Below are positions 36,114 through 48,622 of a stretch of 64,000 nt of DNA, one piece after another (position 1 is the stretch's first letter; the number at the start of each line of letters is the position of its first letter). The notes under the pieces are model-generated. The model was not told the origin of the DNA. It saw nothing but the letters and a program-made list of their open reading frames with translations, and did not search any database. The stretch spans positions 3,224,001 through 3,288,000 of the forward strand of contig NC_056049.1 of assembly GCF_004379255.2 (NCBI RefSeq). The letters are read 5' to 3'. Origin of the DNA: Salvia splendens. Its lineage: Eukaryota > Streptophyta > Magnoliopsida > Lamiales > Lamiaceae. The translations under genes were made by a program, and so were the position numbers.

Positions 36114-39100
36114 GTGAGTAACAATCAAACCAAATACAAAATGTCCAAACGAGTTGAATTGGTATCAGCGGGATTTGGGAGCCGAACAGGCGGACCACCG
36201 CCACCGCGCCGGAGCCACACCAGACCGCCTCCGGCTCCGAGAGATCGAGGCCAGTCGCCCGATTCCTTCTCCAATCGACCTCGGGTGGACAAATCCAAGC
36301 TGTTTTGCAGTCACTGCGGAAAGACGAAACATACGAAGGAGACGTGTTTCGAGGTGGTCGGCTATCCGGAGTGGTGGGAGGACGGCCACAAAACCAACCG
36401 GAACCAGGTCGCAAAAGGAAGGTCGGCCATTGGGAGAGACGAAAGGGAAGAACGATTTGCCGCCCCGATGGGCAGCCAAGCGGCCACCAGCACCGAGGGC
36501 GATGGCGGCATACCGGCGCGAACTCCCTCCAGCAGCGGCGTACCGGCGACGGCTGGCGGCGGGTGGTCGGCGACAGGTCTGGAAGTCGACGGGCATAGAG
36601 CAGCAAAGGCACAATTCGCCCACTCCATTGAAATCGACGGGCATGAAGGTAAAGGGTTTGGGGATTTATCTCCAAACCCTTCCAATTTTGCTAAATACCA
36701 CATTATACCCCATCATGTTGCAACTACACCCCCGAGAACCCCTAAATTGCAAATAGACCCTCAGACTCATTTTTTTACACGAAATTGCCTAGTATCTCCA
36801 GAAAAATATCATAATGCCCCCGAAATTTTGTGTAAAAATCGTTTTTCGGCCTTAGACGATGTGTCTGAAATTTCTACTGCATGCAATGTCAAAAAAAGAA
36901 GTGTAGATAATGATAGGGGTTGGATATTCGACCGTGGGGAAACCGACACTATGACCTATGACAGGTCGGACTTTGGTGAATTATTTAGGGCAAAACGAAC
37001 ATATGTTGAAACTGCGGGTGGTGATTTTTCCCCGGTCGAGGGGGCTGGCACTGTTCAAATATCCCCTACACTGAAAATATCAAATTGTCTTTACGTGCCG
37101 TCACTTTCCCAAAAACTAATGTCTATTAGTCATGTAACACGGGAACTCAATTGCACTCTTCTGATGCATCCTAAATTTTGTTTTCTTCAGGATATCCGGA
37201 CGGGGACGATTATTGGGCGTGGCACTGAACGCCGCGGGTTATACTATGTGGACGAGATAGCTCAAACTGGCAGAGCAATGTTGGCTCATGGATCTTCAGA
37301 ACGGGAAATATGGTTATGGCATAGGCGGTTAGGGCATCCTTCCTCTAGTTATTTAAAACTTCTATTTCCGCATCTCGTGAAAAATTCTATTTTTGAGTGT
37401 GAAACCTGTGTTTTGGCTAAGAGCCACAAACAATCTTTTAAATTCAGCAACACTAGAGTTGACTCAGTTTTTTCTTTGATACATTCGGATGTGTGGGGTC
37501 CTTGTCCAATTTCGGGGGGGATGGTTTGAAATACTTTGTCTCATTCATTGATGATTGCACTCGCATGACATGGGTGTATTTTTTAAAAAACAAATCTGAT
37601 GTCTTTTCTAGATTTTCTGAATTTTATGCCATGATCCTCACTCAGTTTCAAACAAAAATCAAAATCATTCGATCAGATAATGGGGGGGAGTTTGTCAACA
37701 CAAAAATGAAAAATTTTTGCATTGAGAAAGGTCTGATTCACCAAACTTCTTGTGCCTACACGCCTGAACAGAATGGGGTAGCTGAACGCAAAAACCGAAT
37801 TATTCTAGAAATGACTAGGGCACTTCTTTTTGATTCAAAGGTCCCAAAATATTTTTGGCCCGAAGCAATTGCTACGTCAGTATACCTCATAAATCGTCTC
37901 CCTACTAGAATCCTTAATCTCAAAACCCCACTTCAAGTTTTATCTACCTTAACCAGTATCCCTCCAGCCTTATCTCTTGAACCTCGAATTTTTGGATGCT
38001 CCGTGTTTGTTCATGTCCCAAAACATGAGCGAACGAAATTAGCCCCTTGTGCGATTAAATGTGTTTTCATTGGGTATGGGTTAAATCAAAAGGGATATAG
38101 ATGCTACGATCCACAAAACCGACAGGTTATCACCACGATGAACTGTAATTTCCTAGAAACAGAATTCTTTTACAACACCCAACTTACCAGTCAGGGGGAG
38201 AGGAAAATAAACGAGGTATCGAATGTTGACATGCTAAGCTGGATACCTATGTCCCATGATCATAACCCCAATGAAGGTCAACCCGAGCCAACTACTTCTG
38301 TCGCCGAGCAGGTCTTAAACACAAATCAACCCGCGGAACAAATTGTTGCCCCAAAATCTCCCCATCCGATATCCGAGGTAAATAATTCTATTGAGAACTC
38401 TGTTACTGTTACTACTGACAATATAGTTACAGAAAATGAAGAGAGAGAGATCATTGATGAGGATACTGGACAGTATATTTTGCCACCTCGGAGTACTCGG
38501 GGAATTCCACCCAAAAGATATTCTCCGGAAAAGACAGGCGGAAGACATTCAAGATATCCGGTGGGTAGTGTGGCAAAAGCAAACTTGACAAAACTGGCCA
38601 GAGCATTTGAGGCAGCTCTATATGGAGAAGAAGAAATCCCACAGACAGTAAGAGAAGCCCTGAAAATCAAACACTGGAGAGAAGCGATGATGGTCGAATT
38701 AAAAGCCTTGGAGAGAAACAAGACTTGGAAGAAATGTCAACTGCCAAAAGGAAAACGTACTGTTGGCTGCAGATGGGTCTTTACGATCAAACGAAGGTCA
38801 GACGGAACTATCGAGAGATACGAGGCCCGTCTTGTAGCTAAAGGATATACTCAAACCTATGGGGTGGACTACTCTGAAACATTCTCACCAGTGGCAAAGA
38901 TGAATACGGTTCGAGTGCTGCTCTCCATTGCAGCAAACAAAGACTGGCCCCTACACCAGTTAGATGTGACTAATGCATTCCTGCATGGTGAGCTAAGAAA
39001 GGAAGTTTACATAAAAGCTCCTCCAGGATTTGAGAATGACTTTGAAGACGGAGAAGTCTGTCAGCTGAAGAAAACCCTATACTACTAGAAAAATTGCTTC

Positions 39101-40453
39101 TCACTACACTTTTTTTATCACACTTTATAAAAAGTGCCAGCATAGATGTACTATCTACACACTAGCTTTTCACTGCACTTTATAATATATTGTTACTGCA
39201 CTTCAACATAAAAAGTGCCATCATAGATGTACTATCTACACACTACCTCTTACTACAGGTACCCGGTGCTGCACTTGCATAAGTGCCATTATAGATGAAG
39301 TGTCAGCACAGTAATTTTCTAGTGACAATTTTAAGTGTCATTACAAGCCAATTTTCTAGTAGTGATATGGGTTAAAACAATCTCCGAGAGCATGGTTCGG
39401 GAGTTTCACAGAGGCAATGAAGAAATACGACTATCAGCAGAGTAATGCAGATCACACTCTATTTCTGAAAAGGCGAGGGGATAAAATCACAAGCCTAATA
39501 ATCTACGTCGATGATATGATCATCACAGGAGATGATTCTGAAGAGATAGAACAGCTCAAAAAGAATCTAGCGACAGAGTTCGAAATGAAGGATTTGGGAA
39601 CACTCAAATATTTTCTGGGAATTGAAGTTCTGAGATCGAGAGAAGGGATCTTCATCAATCAGAAAAAATACACTTTGGATCTTCTAGCAGAGTCTGGCAT
39701 GATGGAATGCAAGCCAGCAGACACGCCAATTGTCGTTAACCATGGTCTCCAAATTACAGAAGGAGCCCAACTTGCAGACCGAGGGAGGTATCAAAGGTTA
39801 GTAGGGAAATTAATCTACTTGTCACACACTAGACCAGATATCGCATATGCAGTGAGTGTGATAAGTCAGTTTATGCACCGACCCCAAAACGACCACCTTG
39901 AAGCAGCATTAAAAGTTATCCGTTACCTCAAAGGAACCTTTGACCATGGAATTATGTTATAGTAGAATGGACATTTGGAGATTCATGGTTATACGGATGC
40001 CGACTGGGCTGGAAACCCAGTGGATAGAAAATCCACTTCTGGGTACTTTACATTTGTTGGGGGAAACCTAGTCACTTGGAAGAGCAAGAAACAAAAGGTC
40101 GTAGCATTATCAAGTGCAGAGGCAGAATTCAGAGGGATCAGAAATGGTTTGACAGAAATACTGTGGCTTAGAAGATTAATGGAGGAATTGAGTCTTTTAT
40201 CACAAAAACATGTCGACTGTTCTGTGATAACAAAGCCGCAATCAGCATTGCAGAAAATCCAGTCCAACATGATCGAACAAAACACGTTGAAGTAGACAGA
40301 CACTTCATCAAAGAGAAAATCGAGGCAGGAATTGTTGAGTTCCCATTTGTTCGATCTAAAGATCAACTTGCAGATATTCTAACAAAGGCAATTGGAGCAA
40401 AAGATTTCTCAGAGGCTCTTAGCAAGCTAAGTATCGGAAATCCCGTTACTTAA
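36114..40453 (+). pseudogene. Copia-1 gag-pol, broken
   Basis: The first frame (36114-37529) starts close to a CCHC zinc knuckle (CSHCGKTKHTKETC). It then has the protease region, where the active-site Asp-Ser-Gly is altered (FDRGETDTM), the GAG-pre-integrase motif (LWHRRLGHP) and the start of integrase (HSDVWGPC). A shift in a run of G near 37517 moves into a second frame (37493-39088) with the integrase core (SDNGGEF, TPEQNGVAERKN) and the first half of reverse transcriptase (ARLVAKGYTQ, QLDVTNAFLHG). A MITE at 39081-39364 follows. The remaining part has YVDDMI and RNase H (YTDADWAG), with two adjacent stops at 39959-39964 and another shift near 40215. Not functional. Confidence 0.88.
39081..39364. 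mobile_element. CACTA-type MITE inside copia-1
   Basis: The ends ACTACTAGAAAAATTG and the inverse of CCAATTTTCTAGTAGTG are inverted repeats of the CACTACTAGAAA type, and TAT is repeated at the junctions. Removing it rejoins the reverse-transcriptase frame at the Leu-Tyr of the TLYGLKQ motif. Internal 'aaaaagtgcca.catagatgtactatctacacacta' occurs twice in tandem (about 39130 and 39210). Confidence 0.8.
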
Positions 40454-40465
40454 CTTGAGGGGGAG

Positions 40466-40657
40466 TGTTGGTTAATGAACATTAGAGTTCCAAGAATAGA
40501 ACATTAATAATGTCTAGTTCCAATAGTAGTCTTGTTCCAAGGCACATTCATTGTTGTATCTCAAGAGTCCCCAACACCCCTATAAATACATGGGTGTTGG
40601 GTATCATATTCAATCAATCCAATACAACAATCTTCTCTACAATAATTTGTTTTAACA
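40466..40657 (+). repeat. Copia-1 3' LTR
   Basis: 192 bp, one difference from the 5' LTR; directly followed by GGAGG and the CRK linker. Confidence 0.93.
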
Positions 40658-41400
40658 GGAGGACAAACTCTAGTTCCTTCGGCCTAGTTTCATTGAAAAA
40701 CGGAGTGATCTCAAATCGAAGATTACAACTAGGCATGAGGACTCTCCCCCTCTATTTCCAGCACAACATTGCTGCACATTCGAAATGGCACTAACCAAAC
40801 AACTAGTACAATCCTCCGATGTCAAATCGGGGGTGCACTGACTGAACCAACCCGAAAATCGTTTGAAAATCGGGTCCAGTCGCATTCCCAGCCGCCACCT
40901 TCCTCGTAGACCAGCCTGCAGCAGCTCGTCTCCTCATATCATCAAGCAGCGCCCTCAGATCAGCCTTAAACTGCTCCGGACTCGTCACATTCAGTCGATT
41001 CCGCAAGTAGACCGTGGGGCCAGTGGCCGGAGTCCCGTAGATGGTAGCGTTCGAGTATCGCAACGTGCAGAATTCATCCCACCGGATTCCCTCCTTCTGA
41101 ACCGGGCACGATTCCACGAGATCGGAGCCGGCTTTTCGCACGCATTCGCGGCACGCGTTGAGCTGGACGTCGCCTCTGCACAGCGCGAGGGCGTTGACTC
41201 TGTCGGGTCCCTGCCCGGCCGAGGCGTTGTAGAAGCCATCGTTGTCGATGTCAGGAGAGAGAGAAGAGAGAGTGGCGTTGAGGTTAGCTGTTGCTGCTGT
41301 AATTGCCATTTCTGCCGCAAAACGTTTGGCCAAAGGCGAAGTGATCTCTCTGGATCAGCAAAACGATCAAGCCCGCCAACAATCTTTGATAGGTCGTCAT

Positions 41401-42290
41401 ACTTTGAATTCTGCAATTTTTAGAACAAGGTTTGGCGTTTATACATCCTTATTAGTTATTCCATTAGTAAATCATTACTATTAAAATGTTACTATTGATG
41501 AAATGCAGTTCTTTAATAATTTAATATTGTGGTATATAAATGTCGTAGAGATAAGATCGTGGATATGAAAAGTATTGTTGGTGTTTTAACAATACTAATT
41601 GATCATTACAAAATTTGTAGTACATTGCATACATACTTGTATGGGACAGTTTTATTAATTTATACAAGCGTCATTACTCCGAGGTTGAAATTTCCGATAT
41701 GTATTAATCTTTTCGGCCTAATTTTCTACGATTCTGATATAAATAGCATTATCGTTGACTTTTAACAATGTGCATGGTTCATTTAGGAATTTCAATTATT
41801 TCTATTTTTTTGGTGTGAATTCAGTTTTCAAGGGTAGAGGTGAGAAAAACAACAGAAAACTAAATATTCAATTCGAACCATATTGGAACTTAAAATTTAG
41901 TTTGGTTATTTTTAGTTTTTGTTTCAGCTCAGGTTTTTTTTTGTTCTAGTTCAGTTTATAGCTTTGGAAAATTTTCATTTTTCGATTTGGTTTGGAGGTA
42001 TAAACCGAAATTTTGGTTTTTTGATTCGGTTTGATTTCCATTTTCACAAAACTTTTGTTTTGGGGTTCGATTCAGTTTGTCCGAAAACTTAACACTCACC
42101 ATATTGAAGAAGACCTCACTCCAAGAGTTGCACCATGGATTTCACCTGTTCATTGACCAACTCAACTAGACTTTGGTGGTGTTCGATTGCCAAACAAGAT
42201 ATAATTTACGATTGAGTTATGAGATTATTTTAGTCATGGGAGGTTAGCTATGACTAATTATCACAAGCTCCCTATGAATATCATGAAATA
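41401..42290. other. Intergenic DNA upstream of psi7
   Basis: T-rich sequence with many 'ttcggttt/aaaccga' words (about 41840-42090), a low-complexity pattern common in plant genomes. No gene seen. Confidence 0.5.
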
Positions 42291-42475
42291 TAGCAGCCCG
42301 AAGAATAAAAGGCAGGCTGGGAAGGCACAACAAGGCTTATGGATGCGCTGCTCAGCATGATCACAACCGACGTCATGGTCGGCCGCTCCCTGCATTTTCT
42401 TGAACAAACAGCAATCCAATATACATGCACCTCAGCATCTCACTCACTGAACGCTAGCCAGTGCTCAAATAGTCC
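42291..42475 (-). pseudogene. CRK exon 7 fragment (like the plus-strand gene)
   Basis: Minus strand: EVHVYWIAVCS, RERPTMTSVVIMLSSAS, VPSQPAFYSSG. Closest in kind to the end of the intact gene at 59792-62267 and to the fragment at 33530-33910. Truncated on both sides. Confidence 0.7.
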
Positions 42476-43225
42476 AAAAAGTGCACACCCCGAGGACCAA
42501 TTTTAATATTTAACTCAAATATTAATCTAAGCAAACAAAAAGAATTTAATAGACAAGAATATTGTACAAAATATGTGAATAATAAACTAACATTACAACT
42601 AATAAAAACAAACTTTTTGGAGGGTGTGGGGAATCAGCGTGGATGCAAGTCTGTAATGGAGGCTTGATTTGACGAGGAACGACAAGACTGATCCGACTTA
42701 CAGCCACCGGTAGAATAAAATGCAGGCGCCGAAGGTATATTCAGGGTCATGGAGAAGCTACTCAGCATAAGCACCACAGAAGCCATGGTTGGTCAATCCG
42801 CTGCATTTTCCTGAACACACAGCAAACCAATATGGATGCATCTCATTTGTCGAACCTGAACCCGAACCACTCCTCAAAAATGGATCCACCACTTCTCCAC
42901 CTCTTCCTTCTTGCCAACTTCTCCATGCCTGCAAAATTAATTAATCTCACTTTTCAATCATTAACAATATATAAAAGGGTTTCAAAAAGGTTACATGCTT
43001 AATACTTACGAAGCTGAGGTCTCCTACGCTGCCATCCCCGCTTCGAAAACCATTATTTCTTCGGCCGCTGATAATTTCAAGGACTAATACTCCAAAGCTG
43101 TAGACGTCCGACTTGATTGAGAACTGGCCGTGTATAAGGTACTCTGGTGGCATATATCCGCTGAAGTTTACAATATTTAGTACTCTTGTAACACAATAAA
43201 ACTGTTTAAGTTGTGTAACTTACTA

Positions 43226-43450
<225 letters not shown>

Positions 43451-43969
43451 CTAGATGGAGTGTACATGTCCAATTGCAAACAAGTTAGCATATAGTATGT
43501 AATATGGTCACATATCATAAAGTTATATGTTGTGTGTGAATTAATTAAGGATGAATGTTACCGAATATGAAGTTATCCAAGCTTGCGTTTTGAACATATT
43601 CATATACTAGCAACTTCTCCATTCCTTCTAAGGCGAAACCCAATAGTCGAACTAAATTCTTGTGTTGAAGTTTAGCCAATAAGAGTACTTCCATTCTTGA
43701 ATTCCATATTGCCTTGCCCAGAATCCCTCGACAATCTTTTCACTGCAATTTCTTGACCATTTGGAAATTTCCCCTGAAATTATAATACAACAAATTATGC
43801 TTTAGATTTTGAATTTGTTACATGCACACTCTTATTCTAATCAGTAGTATATCAACCTTGTAAACTATCCCAAATCCACCTTGACCCAACTTATTTTCAT
43901 CAGAAAAATCATTGTTTGCAGCTTTGATTGTGCTGAAAGCATGCTGCAGAGATTCGGCTGAGCTAATAC

Positions 43970-46900
43970 TGTAACGCCCCACTTTTTAAACCCTAATTTT
44001 CGAACCCTAAAGTAATTGCATTTAATGCTTTTAATGTTGCGAAGTCCGTGGATTAATGATCGAGTGGAATTGTTGTTGGATACTTAACGTGACCTAATTT
44101 TGAATTGGAATTTTGACTTGGTCAACTTTGTGGAATACGTGACGTGGCTGCTTTGAATAATTGACGTGAGGTGAAATTAAATGTTTGTGAATAATTGATA
44201 ATTTATTATTAGAGCTAGAAATTGTGAAGTAAATCACAATGCGGATTTTAAATAATTCCTGTCCGTGAGGAATATTTATTGGACTCGATTCCGTGTTGGA
44301 TCCGATAAATTAAATAAATAGTATAAAAATTTAGTCCGTGATAAAAAAATTGTGGACTGCATAATTTAATTAACATACAAGGACCGTGAATTAGACAAAT
44401 CAAAATAATATCCTCTTCCTGTTGACTTGGTCAATAAGTCGATAATTCAATTTAATTAAAGATTCTCAAATATTTTCCTCCTCGGTGATCTGAAAATAAA
44501 TACCAAATAAATTCAAATTAAGCCAAAAAAAGAGGAAGGAATTTGAATCCCACTCCTATTTTTTTCCCACGATTAAAAACCACCCCCATGAATCTCTCCC
44601 TAAAATAAGCTACCCATCAGCCACCTTCCCCTAATATATACTTTTCCTAAATCAGATTTCCCTATTCTCACACCTCTGCAACCGAGCCGCATCTCTGCAA
44701 CAAGAGTTCAAGGAAATTTCTCCTTTTCAAATCCACGGCAGAATTCGAATAGTGCCGAATTCTCAATTCAGTCCTAACTGTGGTAAACAATTCCTCTATC
44801 GACTTATACCTAAATTGCTTTGGTTTCAAAATCTAACATCAGCGATTTCTAATAATAGAAATCGAAATTCTCAGCTTCAAAGAGCCTCCCATTTCAGCTT
44901 TGTGAACTCCACAACCAGGTCCTACTCACGGAGGTATAATTTCTACCCAATACCAAAGTATGAATTTTTAGCTTTTTGTTCATAACATATCATCATACTC
45001 CACTCCCCACATAATCCAATCAATAATCAAACATAACTCGAACAATGACTAAATCAAGAATGAACCTTTAACTGGAAAACGGGGCTGTTTCGGGATGGAA
45101 TCGGGGCTGCCGGAGCAGGCGCGGTCTTGGCAGACAACAGCGCGGTGGCAACAGCGGTACGAACCGCAACGACGGCAGGGGCTCTCCACCCTGTTGACTG
45201 ACGGTGGGCGATCTCGAAGCAACGACGTAATTCGTGTATGCTTGGGTTAAAATTGGGGGAGAAATGAAACAGAGAGAAAGAAGGCAGTAGGCGTAAATTT
45301 CTGGGAATTAGAGTTTTGTCATCCCTTTATTTTATAATTTTTGAAATGGCATGTGAGAGCATCCGCAGCGGTGGCGAAAGACGCCACCGCCGTCCGCGCC
45401 GTTGGCAAGGCGCAGGACCGCCGCCGCTGCAGCCGCGCCGCTGGCACGGCGCTGCTCGATGTATCGAGCACGTCCGTGCCAGCGGACGCACACGTGGCGC
45501 GCTCCCATTCGTCAACGGCATAGCCGTTGTGTTTAAACTTTTTTTTATTTTTTTTTTTAAAAATCGGTATTTAATTATAAATAATGCTAAAAAATAAAAA
45601 AAAAATATTTTCCAAATCCCAAAAATATGGCCGTTTTTTTCCCGTTTTTTCTGAATTTTTTTGATTTTTTTTTATTTTTTTTCCCCAAAATCATCTATAA
45701 ATATACACATTCATCATCCATTTATCACATCAAATCATCTCTCATTCATCTCTCATTCATAATTCTCATACAAACTATCAACACATTCATCACCCACTCA
45801 AAATCTCAAATGGATTTCACCCATATTATGGCGGAAGCGGAACGCGAAGAACAAGAATACTACGAACAACATCGTGCCGCTTACGAAGCATATGTAATTT
45901 TTAATTTTTAGGATTTTAATTATGCAATGTTTAATTTTATTTGTCATTTGTAATATTTATTGTGGGTTTTAAATGAATTTTAATATTATGGAAATGTTTT
46001 TGTGTAATTGAATTTTATATTAATTGTGCTCGTCCTTGCGGAAGAGCACAGTTGTGGGTGTTGTGCTCTTGCCAGAGAGCAGGCATGAATAGTACCGCCC
46101 GGGCCCACAACCGTGCCGCTGGCAAGAGCACGGTTGTGGATGCTCTGAAGGGAGTATACGTGTGTTTTGGAGTGTGAGCATACAATTCCTTTTCTTCCTT
46201 TTTGGGTCAACATTTTACTTTGAATTGGATTTTTTTTTAAATAATTGCTTATGGATTGGAATGGAATATACAGTACGTGTGTTTCTTTAATTGGTTTTAT
46301 TTCTTTAATGGTTTTATTAATTTAATATGGTGAATCTTGGATTTAAAATGGAAGTGAGGTAGTATATATACAGTATGTGTATTTATAAAAGTGGGAGTAT
46401 TGGGTTTATTTTTATTTAATGGTTGATGTATGTGTTCCGTAAAGGAGTGTATGTGTAGTAGTTAGGAGGGGAGTAATTATTTAATTGTTTATTTCTTCAA
46501 ATTCTGGGATGGTGATACTGTTATTTTTTTATTAGTTGGTGATCTTTTAAAGAAAATGGGACGTGAGGGTGTCGTGTAAATAAATGGGAGTATATTATTT
46601 GTTTCTTTGGGCCGCTTAATTTATTTGGTTTGGGCTTGTTTCTGATATAATTGGTTGGGGCGTAGCGGCCGAAATTAACCGGAAACATCTAAGCCTTTGA
46701 TTGGGAAAAATTTTATAATCTCGAACGAGAAAAATAATTGGACACATAGGATGCATGCATCTTATTTATTTATTTGGAAAGTGTGTTGATTTATGTATTA
46801 TGTAAATTCTAAAGGTGATATCTCGCAAGTGAATCATGATCGCAAGGGAAAGAAAATAATTTCAGATTAAGCACTCGAGGTGGGCTTTCTTTTAAATAAG

Positions 46901-47678
46901 GACAACGTCCTAAATATTCTATCGATGGAAATGAAACTGTATTTATCATGCCGTGATTTGTGTTTTAACGTGCCTATCTGATATGGCTATGCGCCATTGT
47001 TATATAAATCGAATTCGGGTCCTCGTAGTGCCGCAAACCCTACTTGGACTAGTGTACACCTATGGTAGATCGTGTGCTAGCGTACGGGCTGGCCGGTCTA
47101 GTGGCTTGGTTTGTGGCCACATTCCAAGTCATGTATTGGCAGATATGGTAAACGTCTATGGGAAAATGACTGATCAGTCGACTTTTACAATGGGAAATGA
47201 TTTTGAGTGCCTCGGGCCTTTCTAAAGCTAAACCCCGATGGTTACTTATGTATGGCATGATAAATGATATTTTTATTGAAAATGTTTTCGGCAAGAGCCC
47301 ACTGAGTATATTTTATAGTACTCAGCCCTGCATATGTTTTCCCTATGTGCAGGTTGAGCGGCGACGAGCAATTGGTGGTGTTGAGCAATTTAAACTTTGA
47401 AGCATGGTTTGGTTAGTTGTGAACTACGAGTGTCGTTGTGTCTCCACACATGACGTCACTCTTTCTCTTGAACGCTTCCGCTGAGACATTGTTTTTACTC
47501 ATCATTCATTTAGCTTTGAACCTAATTATTTGGATAACGTCAACCTCTTGGCCCTTTGTTATTAAATATTAATTATTGGTCAACCTCTTTATTAAAACCC
47601 TAGTTCTCTTTGGCCGTTTATTAAATCCTTTTAATCACGATCGCCCGTATTTATTAACCCTAAAGGGCGGTCGTGACA
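43970..47678. mobile_element. Large solo-LTR-like element in exon 3 of psi8
   Basis: 3709 bp from TGTAACGCCCC to GTCGTGACA, flanked by AATAC on both sides (43965-43969, 47679-47683). Removing it and one AATAC rejoins the CRK exon (DGIS...SAESLQ) in frame. No gag-pol coding region is present. TG...CA ends and a 5-bp duplication mark LTR-type insertion; the TGTAACrCCC start is common in long LTRs of plant Ty3/gypsy elements. Without its 789-bp nested element it is about 2.9 kb, which would be a very long solo LTR. It could also be a non-autonomous element whose own short LTRs I do not recognise. Confidence 0.7.
45357..46145. mobile_element. Harbinger-like deletion derivative nested in the LTR-like element
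   Basis: The inverted ends GAGCATCCGCAGCGG and (inverse) GAGCATCCACAACCG are flanked by TGA on both sides. After a T-rich leader it has a short plus-strand frame from 45810 (MDFTHIMAEAEREEQEYYEQ...), which ends within about 34 residues and looks like the start of a deleted transposon gene. Same end family as 48549-50661. Confidence 0.65.
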
Positions 47679-47785
47679 AATACCGTCGATAGCTTCAAGA
47701 AATTATGATGAAACTTATGAGTCCAATATACTTTAAACGAATTAATAAAAGGCTATGTGTATAAAAAAAGCTGAGTAACTTACTT

Positions 47786-47983
47786 GGAGAGTATGATGAG
47801 GTCTGGGCAACGCTGGATCGGACTGCTTACTACTTTTATAATAGTTTGGTTTTGTACACGCTTTGGTTAGGCACACTTCTGTTGAGTGTGGCCTTTGCTT
47901 GTACCACTTTCTGCCATGAAATATAGGGATGAGGGGCCCACGAACCCTCCACCGTAAAGGTGTTTGAAAAAAAAAAAAAAAAA
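47786..47983 (+). mobile_element. Poly(A)-tailed retroposon (SINE-like)
   Basis: About 198 bp ending in 17 A (47967-47983), flanked by cttactt (47779-47785) and cctactt (47984-47990), a 7-base direct repeat with one mismatch. The homologous site in psi7 has a single 'cttacttt' at the donor of exon 2. An A tail with a short target duplication indicates LINE-type retroposition. I see no clear pol III A and B boxes, so it may be a processed copy of another transcript. Confidence 0.6.
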
Positions 47984-48120
47984 CCTACTTTGTGAAATTT
48001 CTGTTGGTTTATGTTTCTTTCTCTTTCTTAGAAAGATGATAGCTGATACAGCCACTATCAAGCACACAACAACTACAACCACAACTATTACAATAGTTGT
48101 GCTACCATTTTTCTTTCCTG

Positions 48121-48548
48121 CTCAAAAACCCAGAAAACTAATGTATTGAGTCAATTGGTATGAGATGCTTAGTTCAATCCCTATTAAATTAATCCACATA
48201 CAAACATGTCCAAATTCATCTAAGTTGAACAACGATACGAATCAATTATATACCAACTTCTATCATTTTTCAGTTAACTCCCTAATTTATATCCCTCATC
48301 CTCTAAGAACAAAAATAGTATGACACTGAGTTATAAGAAGTACCAAAATCGGTGAAGTATGAGAGATAAAAAGATACAAATAACGGAAGTAGTAGATGTG
48401 TAATGAAATTTTCTAAAAAGAAAAAGTAGAGTACTTTTTTTGTTCGACAAATCAAAATAAATAAATAAAATTATTTTTTGGAAATAGAAGGAATATATTA
48501 TTTATGCTGGATTCGACAGAGTCTTTAAATGAATGATTAGGCTCTTAA
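48121..48548. other. Intron 1 of psi8, right part
   Basis: AT-rich, no gene. Corresponds to the intron between ectodomain and transmembrane exons of the paralogues. Confidence 0.5.
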
Positions 48549-48622
48549 GGGCATCCACAGTGGATGATGCCCTGCCCCAATTTGTCAATTTACTATGTCA
48601 CGTTATCATTTCTCTCTTTTTA

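Larger units (their letters stand above)
35765..40657 (+). mobile_element. Copia-1 LTR retrotransposon
   Basis: 4893 bp, plus orientation. LTRs 35765-35956 and 40466-40657 (192 bp each, TGTTGG...AACA) differ at one position by eye (ctg/ttg near the 3' end). GGAGG is duplicated at 35760-35764 and 40658-40662. The primer site TGGTATCACGAACGAG at 35957 fits tRNA-Met, and the purine tract AACTTGAGGGGGAG ends at 40465. The order protease, integrase, reverse transcriptase, RNase H defines Ty1/copia. The capsid part of gag in front of the zinc knuckle is missing. The coding region is broken and holds a 284-bp CACTA-type MITE. It disrupts psi7. Confidence 0.93.

Noticed and set aside
36070..36756. 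Several overlapping open frames on both strands around 36.1-36.7 kb
   Set aside because: They are shadows of the GC-rich gag region of copia-1; only the frame with the zinc knuckle has retrotransposon motifs.
45316..45597. Arg-rich open frames on both strands in the GC-rich arm near 45.3-45.5 kb
   Set aside because: The arm belongs to a transposon end with inverted GC-rich sequence; no start context or domain.
46953..47225. A 90-aa plus-strand open frame
   Set aside because: Inside the LTR-like element 43970-47678, with no recognisable domain or splice context.
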